Below, piece by piece: positions 25,691-33,166 of a stretch of DNA of 34,903 nucleotides. The translations under genes were made by a program, and so were the position numbers. The DNA is from Xanthobacteraceae bacterium (GTDB lineage: Bacteria; Pseudomonadota; Alphaproteobacteria; Rhizobiales; Xanthobacteraceae). The notes under the pieces were generated by a model, which made no database searches, was not told the origin of the DNA, and worked only from the letters and a program-made list of their open reading frames with translations. Positions within the stretch are counted from its first letter, which is position 1. Each line of letters opens with the position of its first letter. The stretch spans positions 2,501-37,403 of the forward strand of contig JANQIP010000250.1 in the NCBI GenBank assembly GCA_028282095.1. Direction: 5' to 3'.

Positions 25691-25711
25691 GGTAACTAGG
25701 CAGGACGTGCT

Positions 25712-27694
25712 ATGGGAAGTGAGGGGTCCGCTTTCGTTTCGACAGGCGCTGGCAGCTTGCGGATGAATGAGGAGCTGGATAGGCGGATCGACAAGGCCGT
25801 CAACGGGTTGCTGGCTCAGCAGCGCAGTGATGGCCACTTTATTTTCGAGCTCGAAGCCGACGCCACCATTCCGGCGGAATATGTTCTCTTCCGGCATTAT
25901 CTCGGCGAGCCGGTCGATGCCGCGCTCGAGGAGAAGATCGGCGCCTATCTGCGCCGCATCCAGGGTGCTCATGGCGGCTGGCCCCTGATCCATGGCGGCG
26001 CGTTCAATGTGAGCGCAAGCGTCAAGGCCTATTTCGCGCTGAAGATGATTGGTGATGATCCGCAGGCCGACCATATGCGGCGCGCGCGCGAGATCATCCG
26101 CGCCGCCGGCGGCGCTGCCCAGGTCAATGTGTTCACGCGCATCCTATTGGCGCTCTATGGCGTCGTGTCGTGGCGCGCGGTCCCGGTGATGCCGCCGGAA
26201 ATCATGCTGCTGCCGCGATGGTTTCCCTTCCACCTATCAAAGATCTCCTACTGGGCGCGCACGACGATCGTGCCTCTTCTCGTGCTGCAGACGCTCAAGC
26301 CGAAGGCACGCAATCCGCGCGGCGTGACGATCGATGAGCTGTTCCTCGATCCGTCGGCGACGGTCGGTCTCCCGGCAAAGGCGCCGCACCAGAAATGGTC
26401 GTGGTTCCTCTTCTTCCGCGCGGTCGATTCGGTGCTGCGGGTGGTCGAGCCGTTCTTCCCAAAACGCACGCGCCAACGCGCCATCGCCGCAGCGGTGGAC
26501 TTCGCCACCGAGCGGCTGAACGGAGAGGACGGGCTGGGGGCGATCTTCCCGGCCATGGTCAATTCGGTGAAGATGTTCGACGCGCTGGGTTATCCGCCGG
26601 ACCATCCCGAGCGGGCGATCGCCCGCCACTCGATCGACAAGCTGCTCATCATCGCGGACGACGAAGCCTATTGCCAACCTTGCGTCTCGCCGGTGTGGGA
26701 TACGGCCCTCGCCTGTCACAGCCTGATGGAGGTCGGCAGCGACCGTGCGGTGGCGCAGGCGCGCAAGGGGCTCGACTGGTTGATACCCCGCCAGGTCCTC
26801 GATCAACGGGGCGACTGGGATGTGGAGCGACCCGACCTGCGGCCGGGTGGCTGGGCCTTCCAATATGCCAACCCGCATTATCCCGACCTCGATGATACTG
26901 CCATGGTGGTGGCGGTGCTGGACCGCGCGCAGCGTGAAGAACCAAGCCCGCAATTCGCCAACGCGATCGCGCGGGCGCGCGAATGGGTGGTCGGCATGCA
27001 GAGCGCCAATGGCGGCTGGGCTTCGTTCGATGCCGACAATACTCACGACTATCTCAACAATATTCCCTTTGCCGATCACGGGGCATTGCTCGATCCGCCG
27101 ACCGAGGACGTGGCCGCACGCTGCGTCTCCATGCTGGCGCAGCTTGGCGAGACCGCGCAGACGAGCCCGGCGCTGGCGCGCGGCCTCGACTATTTGCGGC
27201 AGACGCAGATGCCGGATGGAAGCTGGTACGGCCGCTGGGGCGTGAATTACATCTACGGCACCTGGTCGGTGCTATGCGCGCTCAACGCCGCCGGCATCGA
27301 GCATGACGCGCCGGAAATCCGCAAGGCGGTGGACTGGCTGGTGTCGATCCAGAATGCCGACGGCGGCTGGGGCGAGGACGGTACCAGCTACAAGCTCGAC
27401 TATCGCGGACATGAGCCGGCATCCAGCACCGCCTCGCAGACCGCCTGGGCGCTGCTCGCGCTCATGGCAGCCGGCAAAGTCGATCACCCGGCGGTCGCGC
27501 GCGGTGTTGCCTATCTTGCGGAGAATCAGAACGAGTCCGGGCTATGGAACGAACAGAATTTCACCGGAACCGGGTTCCCGCGCGTCTTCTATTTGCGCTA
27601 TCACGGCTACCCGGTGTTCTTCCCGCTCCTGGCGATCGCCCGCTATCGCAACCTCAAGCGCACCAATAGCCGCACGGTCGCATTCGGCATCTGA
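25712..27694 (+). CDS. shc: Squalene-hopene cyclase
   Basis: The 660-residue cyclase turns squalene into hopene/diplopterol at the membrane. The catalytic DxDD acid motif is DLDD at 392-395 (PDLDDTAMVV), and several QW repeats are visible (for example MQSANGGWASFD, TQMPDGSWYGRWG, IQNADGGWGEDG). GTGFPRVFYLRYHGYP near the C-terminus is also typical. The ATG at 25712 with CAGGA upstream is chosen; an internal ATG at 25763 is possible. It ends the hpnC-hpnD-hpnE-shc run, so the module makes hopene from farnesyl diphosphate. The side-chain genes hpnG and hpnH, often next to shc, do not follow here. Confidence 0.97.
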   Translation: MGSEGSAFVSTGAGSLRMNEELDRRIDKAVNGLLAQQRSDGHFIFELEADATIPAEYVLFRHYLGEPVDAALEEKIGAYLRRIQGAHGGWPLIHGGAFNVSASVKAYFALKMIGDDPQADHMRRAREIIRAAGGAAQVNVFTRILLALYGVVSWRAVPVMPPEIMLLPRWFPFHLSKISYWARTTIVPLLVLQTLKPKARNPRGVTIDELFLDPSATVGLPAKAPHQKWSWFLFFRAVDSVLRVVEPFFPKRTRQRAIAAAVDFATERLNGEDGLGAIFPAMVNSVKMFDALGYPPDHPERAIARHSIDKLLIIADDEAYCQPCVSPVWDTALACHSLMEVGSDRAVAQARKGLDWLIPRQVLDQRGDWDVERPDLRPGGWAFQYANPHYPDLDDTAMVVAVLDRAQREEPSPQFANAIARAREWVVGMQSANGGWASFDADNTHDYLNNIPFADHGALLDPPTEDVAARCVSMLAQLGETAQTSPALARGLDYLRQTQMPDGSWYGRWGVNYIYGTWSVLCALNAAGIEHDAPEIRKAVDWLVSIQNADGGWGEDGTSYKLDYRGHEPASSTASQTAWALLALMAAGKVDHPAVARGVAYLAENQNESGLWNEQNFTGTGFPRVFYLRYHGYPVFFPLLAIARYRNLKRTNSRTVAFGI

Positions 27695-27704
27695 TTCAGG
27701 CCCA

Positions 27705-27811
27705 GAGCGCGATTGCTTCTCCTTGAATCAACCGCGCTCCATTTCGCTTTATTCTGTGTTCTGCCGCATGACCTTGTCCGAACAGTCGGCAGACTTTTCG
27801 GGATCATGCTC
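27705..27811 (+). repeat. Family 1 hairpin element, copy 6, partly coding
   Basis: A full-length 107-bp copy starting ten bases after the shc stop. The converging GlpD-like frame enters it from the hairpin end and stops in the spacer (TAA, 27751-27749), so about 20 codons of that gene are repeat sequence. Flanks are CA and TC. Confidence 0.88.
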
Positions 27812-29347
27812 TCGAGCGCGATAAGCCTTGCCGACAACTCCAACATCGCGCCCCGCGGACGGCGCGTTCCGTTGCACCGCCATGAACCGCATGAGCGCCT
27901 CGTGGTCCTCCTTGGCAAAGCCGATCCCGAGACTGGAGCGCCGCCAGAGGACATCGTCGGCGGTTTGGGCCCATTCCTCCCGCATCAGATAGCCGACCTC
28001 GGCGGCGGTGAGATCGCGACCGAACCGTTCCCCGAGATCGGCCGCCTGTGCTGCGTTTCCAAGGACACGGTCAATCCGCGTGCCGTAGCTTGAGGCCAAG
28101 CGGCGCACTTGGTACGCATCGAGAAACGGCCAGCGTTGCTTGCTCTCCGCCACGAGCGTCTCGCACCTGTCGGGGGTGAGATCACCGCCGGGAAGCGAAC
28201 TGTGCCCGGTCCAGGCTGGCGCCCCGCGAAGGCACCAGCTCAGCCGGTCAACCACCGATTGGGCGAGTCGCCGCGCCATCATGACCATGCCACCGCGAAT
28301 CGTAACCAGCGGCGCCAAGCCCGACGGCTGGTCGAAATGGAGCACGCCGCCGAAACCGCGCGGTGTTGCAGACCTGCGTCTGCCGGCAGGCGTCACCCGC
28401 ACGCGGGCAAACGGGAGCACATCCTTTGGATGGATAACCTGCCGGAAAAAGTGATTATAGAGCGCGCACAGCGAGGCGATTTCTTCGGCGGTCGGCGAAG
28501 CCGGCGCCGCGGCATCGAGCAAATCCTGCTCGACCGGCCCGATCAATGATGCGTCCTCGCCGATCGGCAGCACGAGAATGAACCTGCCGTCTCGCCGGTC
28601 GGGCAGCAGATAGCCGCCGTCGTGATCGAACTGTCTGCCGGTGACGATGTATGTCTCCTTGATGCAGCGGATTGGGGGCGGCGGCGCCATGGGAAGCGCG
28701 CGCGCCGCCACCTGCTGCACCGAGGCTCCGGCCGCATTCACGAGGGCATGCGCGGTAACGACTTCGCGTTCGCCGCCTGCACTGAGGACGAGCGCCCAGG
28801 TCTTGCTCCGTTCTGCGCGCACGAATCGCGTCCGCAGACGGACGACCGCGCCGCGCTCGGCAGCGTCGCGTGCATTGGCGATCGGCAGGCGGATCTCGTC
28901 GGCCCGGCAATCCCAACAGGCAAAGCCGTAATCGAACTGGCGCCGCAGCGCGGTTCCGCAAGCGTGGTGCGTGAGGTCGAGAACTTCCGTCGGCGGCAGA
29001 ATGCGGCGACGGGTGAAATAGTCGCAGCCAAACAGGCGAGCCCTCAACGCAAGCGGCGAACGGCCGCTGTCCTGCGGCAAAAGCACCAAGCGTTGTGCCT
29101 GCACCAGATGGGGCGCGGTTGCCAGCATCGTCTCTCGTTCCATCAAGGCGGTACGAAAGGCACCGAACGCGCCACGACGGCGGGTGCCGAGCGCGCCGCA
29201 GACCGGCATGCCGGGTGCAAATGAAGCCCCGGTGGCAAGATCGTTCTGTTCGAGAAGAAGCACCTTGATGCCGCGGCCGGCCGCATCGCGCGCAACAGCG
29301 GTGCCGCTCGCGCCCGCACCGATCACCGCAAGATCGAAATCGGCCAT
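27749..29347 (-). CDS. GlpD-like FAD-dependent oxidoreductase with altered core motifs
   Basis: The 532-residue protein follows the aerobic glycerol-3-phosphate dehydrogenase plan: GAGASG at 10-15 for FAD, FRTALMERETMLATAPHLV near 64-82, NARDAAERGA near 158-167, VNAAG near 203, LIGPVEQD near 268, and a C-terminal DAO_C-type domain with EVGYLMREEWAQTADDVLWRR at 450-470. Yet the substrate-site segment HGGxRYLE after the first strand is replaced by PGMPVCGALG, and the GGKxTTYR motif reads GGMVMMAR at 352-359, losing the conserved lysine and TTY. Glycerol-3-phosphate oxidation is therefore doubtful. Residues from about 513 on (EHDPEKSADCSDKVM) are translated family 1 repeat. It faces shc on the opposite strand; a hopanoid role is only a guess. 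Confidence 0.85.
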   Translation of the reverse strand: MADFDLAVIGAGASGTAVARDAAGRGIKVLLLEQNDLATGASFAPGMPVCGALGTRRRGAFGAFRTALMERETMLATAPHLVQAQRLVLLPQDSGRSPLALRARLFGCDYFTRRRILPPTEVLDLTHHACGTALRRQFDYGFACWDCRADEIRLPIANARDAAERGAVVRLRTRFVRAERSKTWALVLSAGGEREVVTAHALVNAAGASVQQVAARALPMAPPPPIRCIKETYIVTGRQFDHDGGYLLPDRRDGRFILVLPIGEDASLIGPVEQDLLDAAAPASPTAEEIASLCALYNHFFRQVIHPKDVLPFARVRVTPAGRRRSATPRGFGGVLHFDQPSGLAPLVTIRGGMVMMARRLAQSVVDRLSWCLRGAPAWTGHSSLPGGDLTPDRCETLVAESKQRWPFLDAYQVRRLASSYGTRIDRVLGNAAQAADLGERFGRDLTAAEVGYLMREEWAQTADDVLWRRSSLGIGFAKEDHEALMRFMAVQRNAPSAGRDVGVVGKAYRAREHDPEKSADCSDKVMRQNTE

Positions 29348-29428
29348 GTTGCCCCCAACACAACCAGCGCTGCCGCGCCAGAGCGAATGCCGACCCGGTT
29401 GAATGGAACTCGCTCGACCTGTCAGTGA

Positions 29429-29700
29429 GAGCGCGACGGCTTCTCCTTAGAATCAATCGCGCTTTTTCTATCTTTGTTTGGTCGCATGACCATGTCCGAA
29501 AAACCTGCCGGTTTTTCGGGATCATGTTCCTTGTTTGGTCGCATGATCTTGTCCGAAAAGTCTGCCAACTTTTCGGGATCATGTTCCTTGTTTGGTCGCA
29601 TGATCTTGTCCGAAAAGTCTGCCAACTTTTCGGGATCATGTTCCTTGTTTGGTCGCACGATCTTGTCCGAAAAGTCTGCCAACTTTTCGGGATCATGCTC
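29429..29700 (+). repeat. Family 1 element expanded to four tandem hairpins (57-bp period)
   Basis: One GAGCGCGAC...AATCGCGCT end is followed by hairpin units starting at 29484, 29541, 29598 and 29655, exactly 57 bp apart: 44-nt hairpin plus 13-nt spacer (TCCTTGTTTGGTC). Units 2 and 3 are identical over the hairpin. Unit 1 has a compensated two-base change in both inner arms. Because 57 is divisible by three, open frames persist on both strands, but they encode only the repeated 19-residue unit. Confidence 0.93.
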
Positions 29701-30176
29701 CTTGTCTGATCGCATGCGGCGAGCAGGTTTCTGACGTTACCGGAAAACGCTCCAGATGATCGATATAAATACGCAGGGTGCGGTCCGATAACCCTTTCCG
29801 AGCGAAACGAGCTCGAACCCAACTCTTTAGCGGCAGCTCGTCGCAGCTAAGCCTGCCCCGCTTCGTGCAATAACGGCGCTCGAGCGCAATTGCTTCAGGT
29901 CGAATCAATCGCGCTCTGTTTCTCTTTGTTTGGTCGCATGATCTTTTCCGAAAAGTCTGCCAGTTTCTCGGGATCATGCTCCAGCTCACATAGGAATGTA
30001 CTCTACGGCTTTGGCGGTCCTATGGCGGCGGGCGCGATTCACGATTGGACGCAGCCTTTCCGCGCGAAGGGAAGACTGGTTCGCCGTGCTCGATCGCGTG
30101 GTCTAGCCCGAAGAGTGTATCAATGCTTCGGGATCATGCTTCTCGCCGACAGCGCCAATATGATTGGAGGTGACGA
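29701..30176. other. Intergenic region upstream of the SDR gene
   Basis: Besides the family 1 copy at 29882-29981, this stretch contains no recognisable gene. A minus-strand open frame crosses 29693-29989 but is partly repeat-derived. A 16-base remnant of family 1 (CTTCGGGATCATGCTT) is at 30126-30141, about 36 bases before the SDR start. Confidence 0.5.
29882..29981 (+). repeat. Family 1 hairpin element, copy 7 (full length)
   Basis: A 100-bp copy with a clear end palindrome (GAGCGCAATTGCTTC and GAATCAATCGCGCTC), spacer TTTCTCTTTGTTTGGTC and the 44-nt hairpin with two arm mismatches. It lies about 180 bases downstream of the tandem array in the same orientation. Flanks are TC and CA. Confidence 0.9.
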
Positions 30177-30878
30177 ATGGATTTCGGCAACCGGCAGGTG
30201 ATGGTTACGGGTGGAACCGGCGCGCTTGGTAACGCTGTCGTCGCCGCGCTGGTCGAGGCCGGAGCGACCTGCCACGTCCCTTATCGCAGCGAAGCGGAAG
30301 CCGAGCACTTTCCTTTTCGCAATCACCGGCAGGTGACGCTCCATGCCGACAGCGACCTTGGTAGCGAGCAAGGCGTCGGTGCGCTGTTCAGCCGTGCGCC
30401 GTCCTTATGGGCCTCAGTTCATCTCGTCGGCGGCTTTGCCTTCGGCCCGTTCCGGGACCTCGACGAGACGATGCTCAGACGCCAGATCGATACGAACCTC
30501 GTCACCTGCGCGCTGTGTTGCCGCGCGGCGCTGCGTGCTTTCTCGGAGACCGGTGCGGGCGGGCGCATCGTCAATGTCGCCGCGCGCCCCGCCCTCGAAT
30601 GGCGCGCGGGCGCAAACATGGCAGCCTATGCCGCGACCAAGGCGGCGGTCGCCGCGCTCACCGTCGCGCTCGCCGAGGAAGTGGCAAAGGAGCGCGTGCT
30701 CGTGAACGCTGTTGCGCCCTCGATCATGGACACCCCGACCAACCGCAAGGACATGCCGCAGGCCGAATTCTCCAGATGGCCCAAGGTCGAAGAGGTTGCC
30801 GCGACGATCCTATTCCTTGCGTCGCCGGCCAACAAAGTAACGCGCGGTGCCATAGTGCCGGTCTACGGCAAGGTTTAA
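30177..30878 (+). CDS. SDR-family oxidoreductase lacking the usual catalytic serine
   Basis: The 233-residue Rossmann protein has the cofactor motif TGGTGALG at 11-18 and YAATK with Y151 and K155. The position 13 residues before the tyrosine, where classical SDRs have serine, is proline (VNVAARPALEW, 133-142), and no serine is near. This arrangement recalls dihydropteridine-reductase-like SDRs, which also lack that serine. An N108-type NTN region (DTNLVTC) is present. Cofactor preference is unclear: the segment after the second strand (VPYRSEAEAE) hints at NADP(H) through its arginine. GGAGGTGACG lies directly before the ATG at 30177. It stands alone; substrate unknown. Confidence 0.88.
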   Translation: MDFGNRQVMVTGGTGALGNAVVAALVEAGATCHVPYRSEAEAEHFPFRNHRQVTLHADSDLGSEQGVGALFSRAPSLWASVHLVGGFAFGPFRDLDETMLRRQIDTNLVTCALCCRAALRAFSETGAGGRIVNVAARPALEWRAGANMAAYAATKAAVAALTVALAEEVAKERVLVNAVAPSIMDTPTNRKDMPQAEFSRWPKVEEVAATILFLASPANKVTRGAIVPVYGKV

Positions 30879-31045
30879 GGTGACCCAGAGTTTTGCAGGA
30901 GCCCTTCACCAAACTTTGGTCGAATCATCGCCGGCGATCGCCGAGAACCGATGTTTTTCCAGCAACTTGCAATGCGCGCCCGTCATTGCGGTCACGTGAC
31001 CGTGTTTGGTTCCGTCGTGTCGACCATGCTTACATTTGGCCAGTC

Positions 31046-31147
31046 GAGCATGATCGCGATAAGTCGACGGGCTTTTGCTGACGAGATCATGCGCGAAACA
31101 AGCACAACGCGAGCGCGATCGATTCGACTTGAAGCAATCGCACGCGC
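31046..31147 (-). repeat. Family 1 hairpin element, copy 8 (inverted, diverged)
   Basis: GAGCATGATCGCGATAAG, then GCTTTTGCTGACGAGATCATGCGCGA, a spacer and GAGCGCGATCGATTCGACTTGAAGCAATCGCACGCGCG. Both arms of the hairpin have mismatches. It ends 20 bases before the histidine kinase start, and an upstream extension of that reading frame would be repeat-encoded. Confidence 0.8.
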
Positions 31148-31167
31148 GTTTACCTAGGCGGGCCCCG

Positions 31168-32160
31168 ATGCTCAACTACGATCAGACCGACCAGGACCTT
31201 CGCCTGCTTTTCGAGGCGGCGCCGAACGGGATGATCGCGACTGATCAAGGCGGCGTCATCACATTTGCCAATGCCCAAATCGTCAAGATGTTCGGCTACT
31301 CGCGAACCGAGCTGATCGGGAGAAGCATCGAGATCTTGATTCCGGAACGCTTCCGTTCGGCGCATACGGCCATGCGGTCGGCCTTTACCAAGCGTCCCGA
31401 AACAAGAGCGATGGGCGGGGGACGCGATCTCTTCGGACTGCGCAAGGACGGCACCGAGTTCCCCGTCGAGGTCGGGCTCAATCCGTTCCGCTCGGGTGAT
31501 CGCCTGCTGGTGGTCGGCTGCATCATCGACATCAGCGAGCGCAAGCGCCACGAAGAGCATATGCGCATCGTGATGAACGAGCTGTCGCACCGCTCGAAGA
31601 ACCTTTTGATGGTGGTGCTCTCCATCGCCAACCAGACGGTACGACGGGCAACCAGCTTCAGCGAGTTCCAGCAGCATTTTGAGGCGAGGCTTCTCGCGAT
31701 CTCCCGTTGCCACGACCTGCTGGTGGAAAAGGGCTGGACCGGGGCTTCGATCGAAGCGCTGGTTTCCGCGCAGCTCAGGCCGTTCATGGACGATCCCGCC
31801 GCGCGTATCGACGCGGCCGGCCCGCCCATCATGCTCAAGCCCGAAGCGGCACAGAATATCGGGCTCGCATTGCACGAGCTCGCCACCAATGCGATGAAAT
31901 ACGGCGCGCTGTCCTCGCCCGCCGGGCAGATCGTGATCCGCTGGGACATCGACGAGCTCTGCTCGCCCAAGAGGTTTCGCATGTCCTGGCAGGAGCGTGG
32001 CGGACCCCCGGTCGAGCCGCCCACGCATGAGGGCTTCGGCCATAAGCTGCTGACCCATTTCATCACGGGTGCGCTCGATACCGAGGTCCGGCTGGCCTTC
32101 CCGCCGGAAGGCTTTGCCTGGAGCATCGATTGCCAGGAGCAGCTCCTGCTGCTGCGGTGA
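31168..32160 (+). CDS. PAS-domain HWE-family sensor histidine kinase
   Basis: The 330-residue soluble kinase has a PAS domain (about 8-125; LFEAAPNGMIATDQGG, FGYSRTELIGRSIEILIPER, LRKDGTEFPVEVGL) and an HWE kinase core. The phosphoacceptor is H141 in NELSHRSKN; the N box HELATNAMKYGAL at 236-248 carries the family histidine H236 and N241; W274-Q275-E276 gives the WxE signature; GFGHKLL at 289-295 is the last ATP-lid segment. Such kinases in alphaproteobacteria often feed the PhyR general stress switch or light/oxygen responses. The PAS lacks the NCRFLQ motif of LOV photosensors, so the signal is unknown. The ATG at 31168 is chosen because sequence upstream is repeat. No response regulator is adjacent. 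Confidence 0.94.
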   Translation: MLNYDQTDQDLRLLFEAAPNGMIATDQGGVITFANAQIVKMFGYSRTELIGRSIEILIPERFRSAHTAMRSAFTKRPETRAMGGGRDLFGLRKDGTEFPVEVGLNPFRSGDRLLVVGCIIDISERKRHEEHMRIVMNELSHRSKNLLMVVLSIANQTVRRATSFSEFQQHFEARLLAISRCHDLLVEKGWTGASIEALVSAQLRPFMDDPAARIDAAGPPIMLKPEAAQNIGLALHELATNAMKYGALSSPAGQIVIRWDIDELCSPKRFRMSWQERGGPPVEPPTHEGFGHKLLTHFITGALDTEVRLAFPPEGFAWSIDCQEQLLLLR

Positions 32161-32199
32161 GAACTCTGAGCCTTCCTCCCACACCGCCGGGCCTCGCTC

Positions 32200-32533
32200 G
32201 AGTGATGCGATTCCCTGAGATTGAGTCGGTCGCGCTCTCTTTCTCTCTATTTGCCGCATGATCTTGGCCCAAAACTCTGCCAGTTTTTCGGGATCATGCT
32301 CTCTGTGTTTTGCCGCATGATCTTGGCCCAAAACTCTGCCAACTTTTCGGGATCATGCTCTCTGTGTTTTGTCGCATGATCTTTTCCGAAAAGTCTGTCA
32401 GCTTTTCGGGATCATGCGCTCTTTATCTGCAGCATGATCTTGTCCGAAAAGTCTGCCAACTTTTCGGGATCATGCGCTCTTTATCTGCAGCATGATCTTG
32501 TCCGAAAAGTCTGCCAACTTTTCGGGATCATGC
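32200..32533 (+). repeat. Family 1 element expanded to five tandem hairpins (58-59-bp period)
   Basis: A diverged GAGTGATGCGATTCC...GTCGCGCTC end is followed by hairpins starting at 32256, 32315, 32374, 32432 and 32490 (steps 59, 59, 58, 58). The last two hairpins are identical and share spacer GCTCTTTATCTGCA; the first two share GGCCCAAAACT in the left arm. The spacers differ from the 29.5-kb array, so the two arrays expanded independently. TA follows GCTG at the right edge. The array fills the gap between the kinase and the thioredoxin-like gene. Confidence 0.93.
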
Positions 32534-32557
32534 TGTAAGCAACAGGGAGATCGCGCC

Positions 32558-33109
32558 ATGGTCGCTACTGCCGCGCCGGCCGTGCTGGGAGTCGCCGCGC
32601 CCGCGTTCCGGCTGCCCGCCACGAACGGCAACACCTATGAGCTAAAGGACATTGCAGGCCCCAACGGAACGGTGATCGTCTTCATCTGCAACCACTGCCC
32701 CTATGTGAAAGCCATCATTGACCGGCTGATGGCGGACGCAAAGGCGCTGATGGCGGAAGGCATCGGCTTTGCCGCGATCTGCTCGAACGATGCAGAGAAC
32801 TATCCCGAGGATTCCTTCGACAACATGAAGCGCCACGCCGAGACGCATGACTTTCCGTTTCCCTATCTGCATGACGAGGACCAGGCGGTGGCGCGCGCCT
32901 ATGATGCGCTCTGCACCCCAGATTTCTTCGGCTACGATGCGGATTTCAAGCTCAGATACCGCGGCCGTCTGGATGAGGGCCGCACCACGCCCCCGTCGCC
33001 CAATGCGCGCCGCGAGCTGGTTGGGGCCATGCGCGTGATCGCTCAGGGCGATACGCCGGCCGAGCAGATGCCCTCGATCGGCTGCTCCATCAAGTGGAAG
33101 ACGGCCTGA
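32558..33109 (+). CDS. Thioredoxin-fold (AhpC/TSA-like) protein with CxxCP motif
   Basis: The 183-residue protein has the redoxin fold: PAFRLPATNGNTYELKD near 15-31, then VIVFICNHCPYVKA with C44 and C47 as the CNHC pair and a following proline, and YLHDEDQAVARAYDALCTPDFFGYD near 104-127 including the cis-proline-type TPD. There is no signal peptide, so it is probably cytosolic. Proteins of this CNHCPYV type are widespread and mostly annotated as thioredoxin family; the substrate is unknown. AGGGAGA lies 9-10 bases before the ATG at 32558-32560. The open frame reaches 22 codons further upstream, but these are repeat-encoded. Five tandem hairpins lie just upstream, ending 24 bases before the start. 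Confidence 0.9.
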   Translation: MVATAAPAVLGVAAPAFRLPATNGNTYELKDIAGPNGTVIVFICNHCPYVKAIIDRLMADAKALMAEGIGFAAICSNDAENYPEDSFDNMKRHAETHDFPFPYLHDEDQAVARAYDALCTPDFFGYDADFKLRYRGRLDEGRTTPPSPNARRELVGAMRVIAQGDTPAEQMPSIGCSIKWKTA

Positions 33110-33166
33110 TCGCCGGATGAGCTCACCGACTCGGACCGCTCGCGAGAAAACTCAGGTGTCGGAGCG

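Noticed and set aside
29422..29715. Open frames of about 90 codons on both strands across the tandem hairpin array
   Set aside because: They consist almost wholly of the translated 19-residue repeat unit. Frame openness follows from the 57-bp period, and no start signal or non-repeat protein sequence is present.
30126..30141. Another full repeat copy before the SDR gene
   Set aside because: Only 16 bases match the hairpin end; it is at most a remnant.
29484..32533. The tandem hairpin arrays as CRISPR arrays
   Set aside because: Spacers of 13-15 bases are nearly identical rather than unique, the repeat is a long hairpin, and there are no cas genes.
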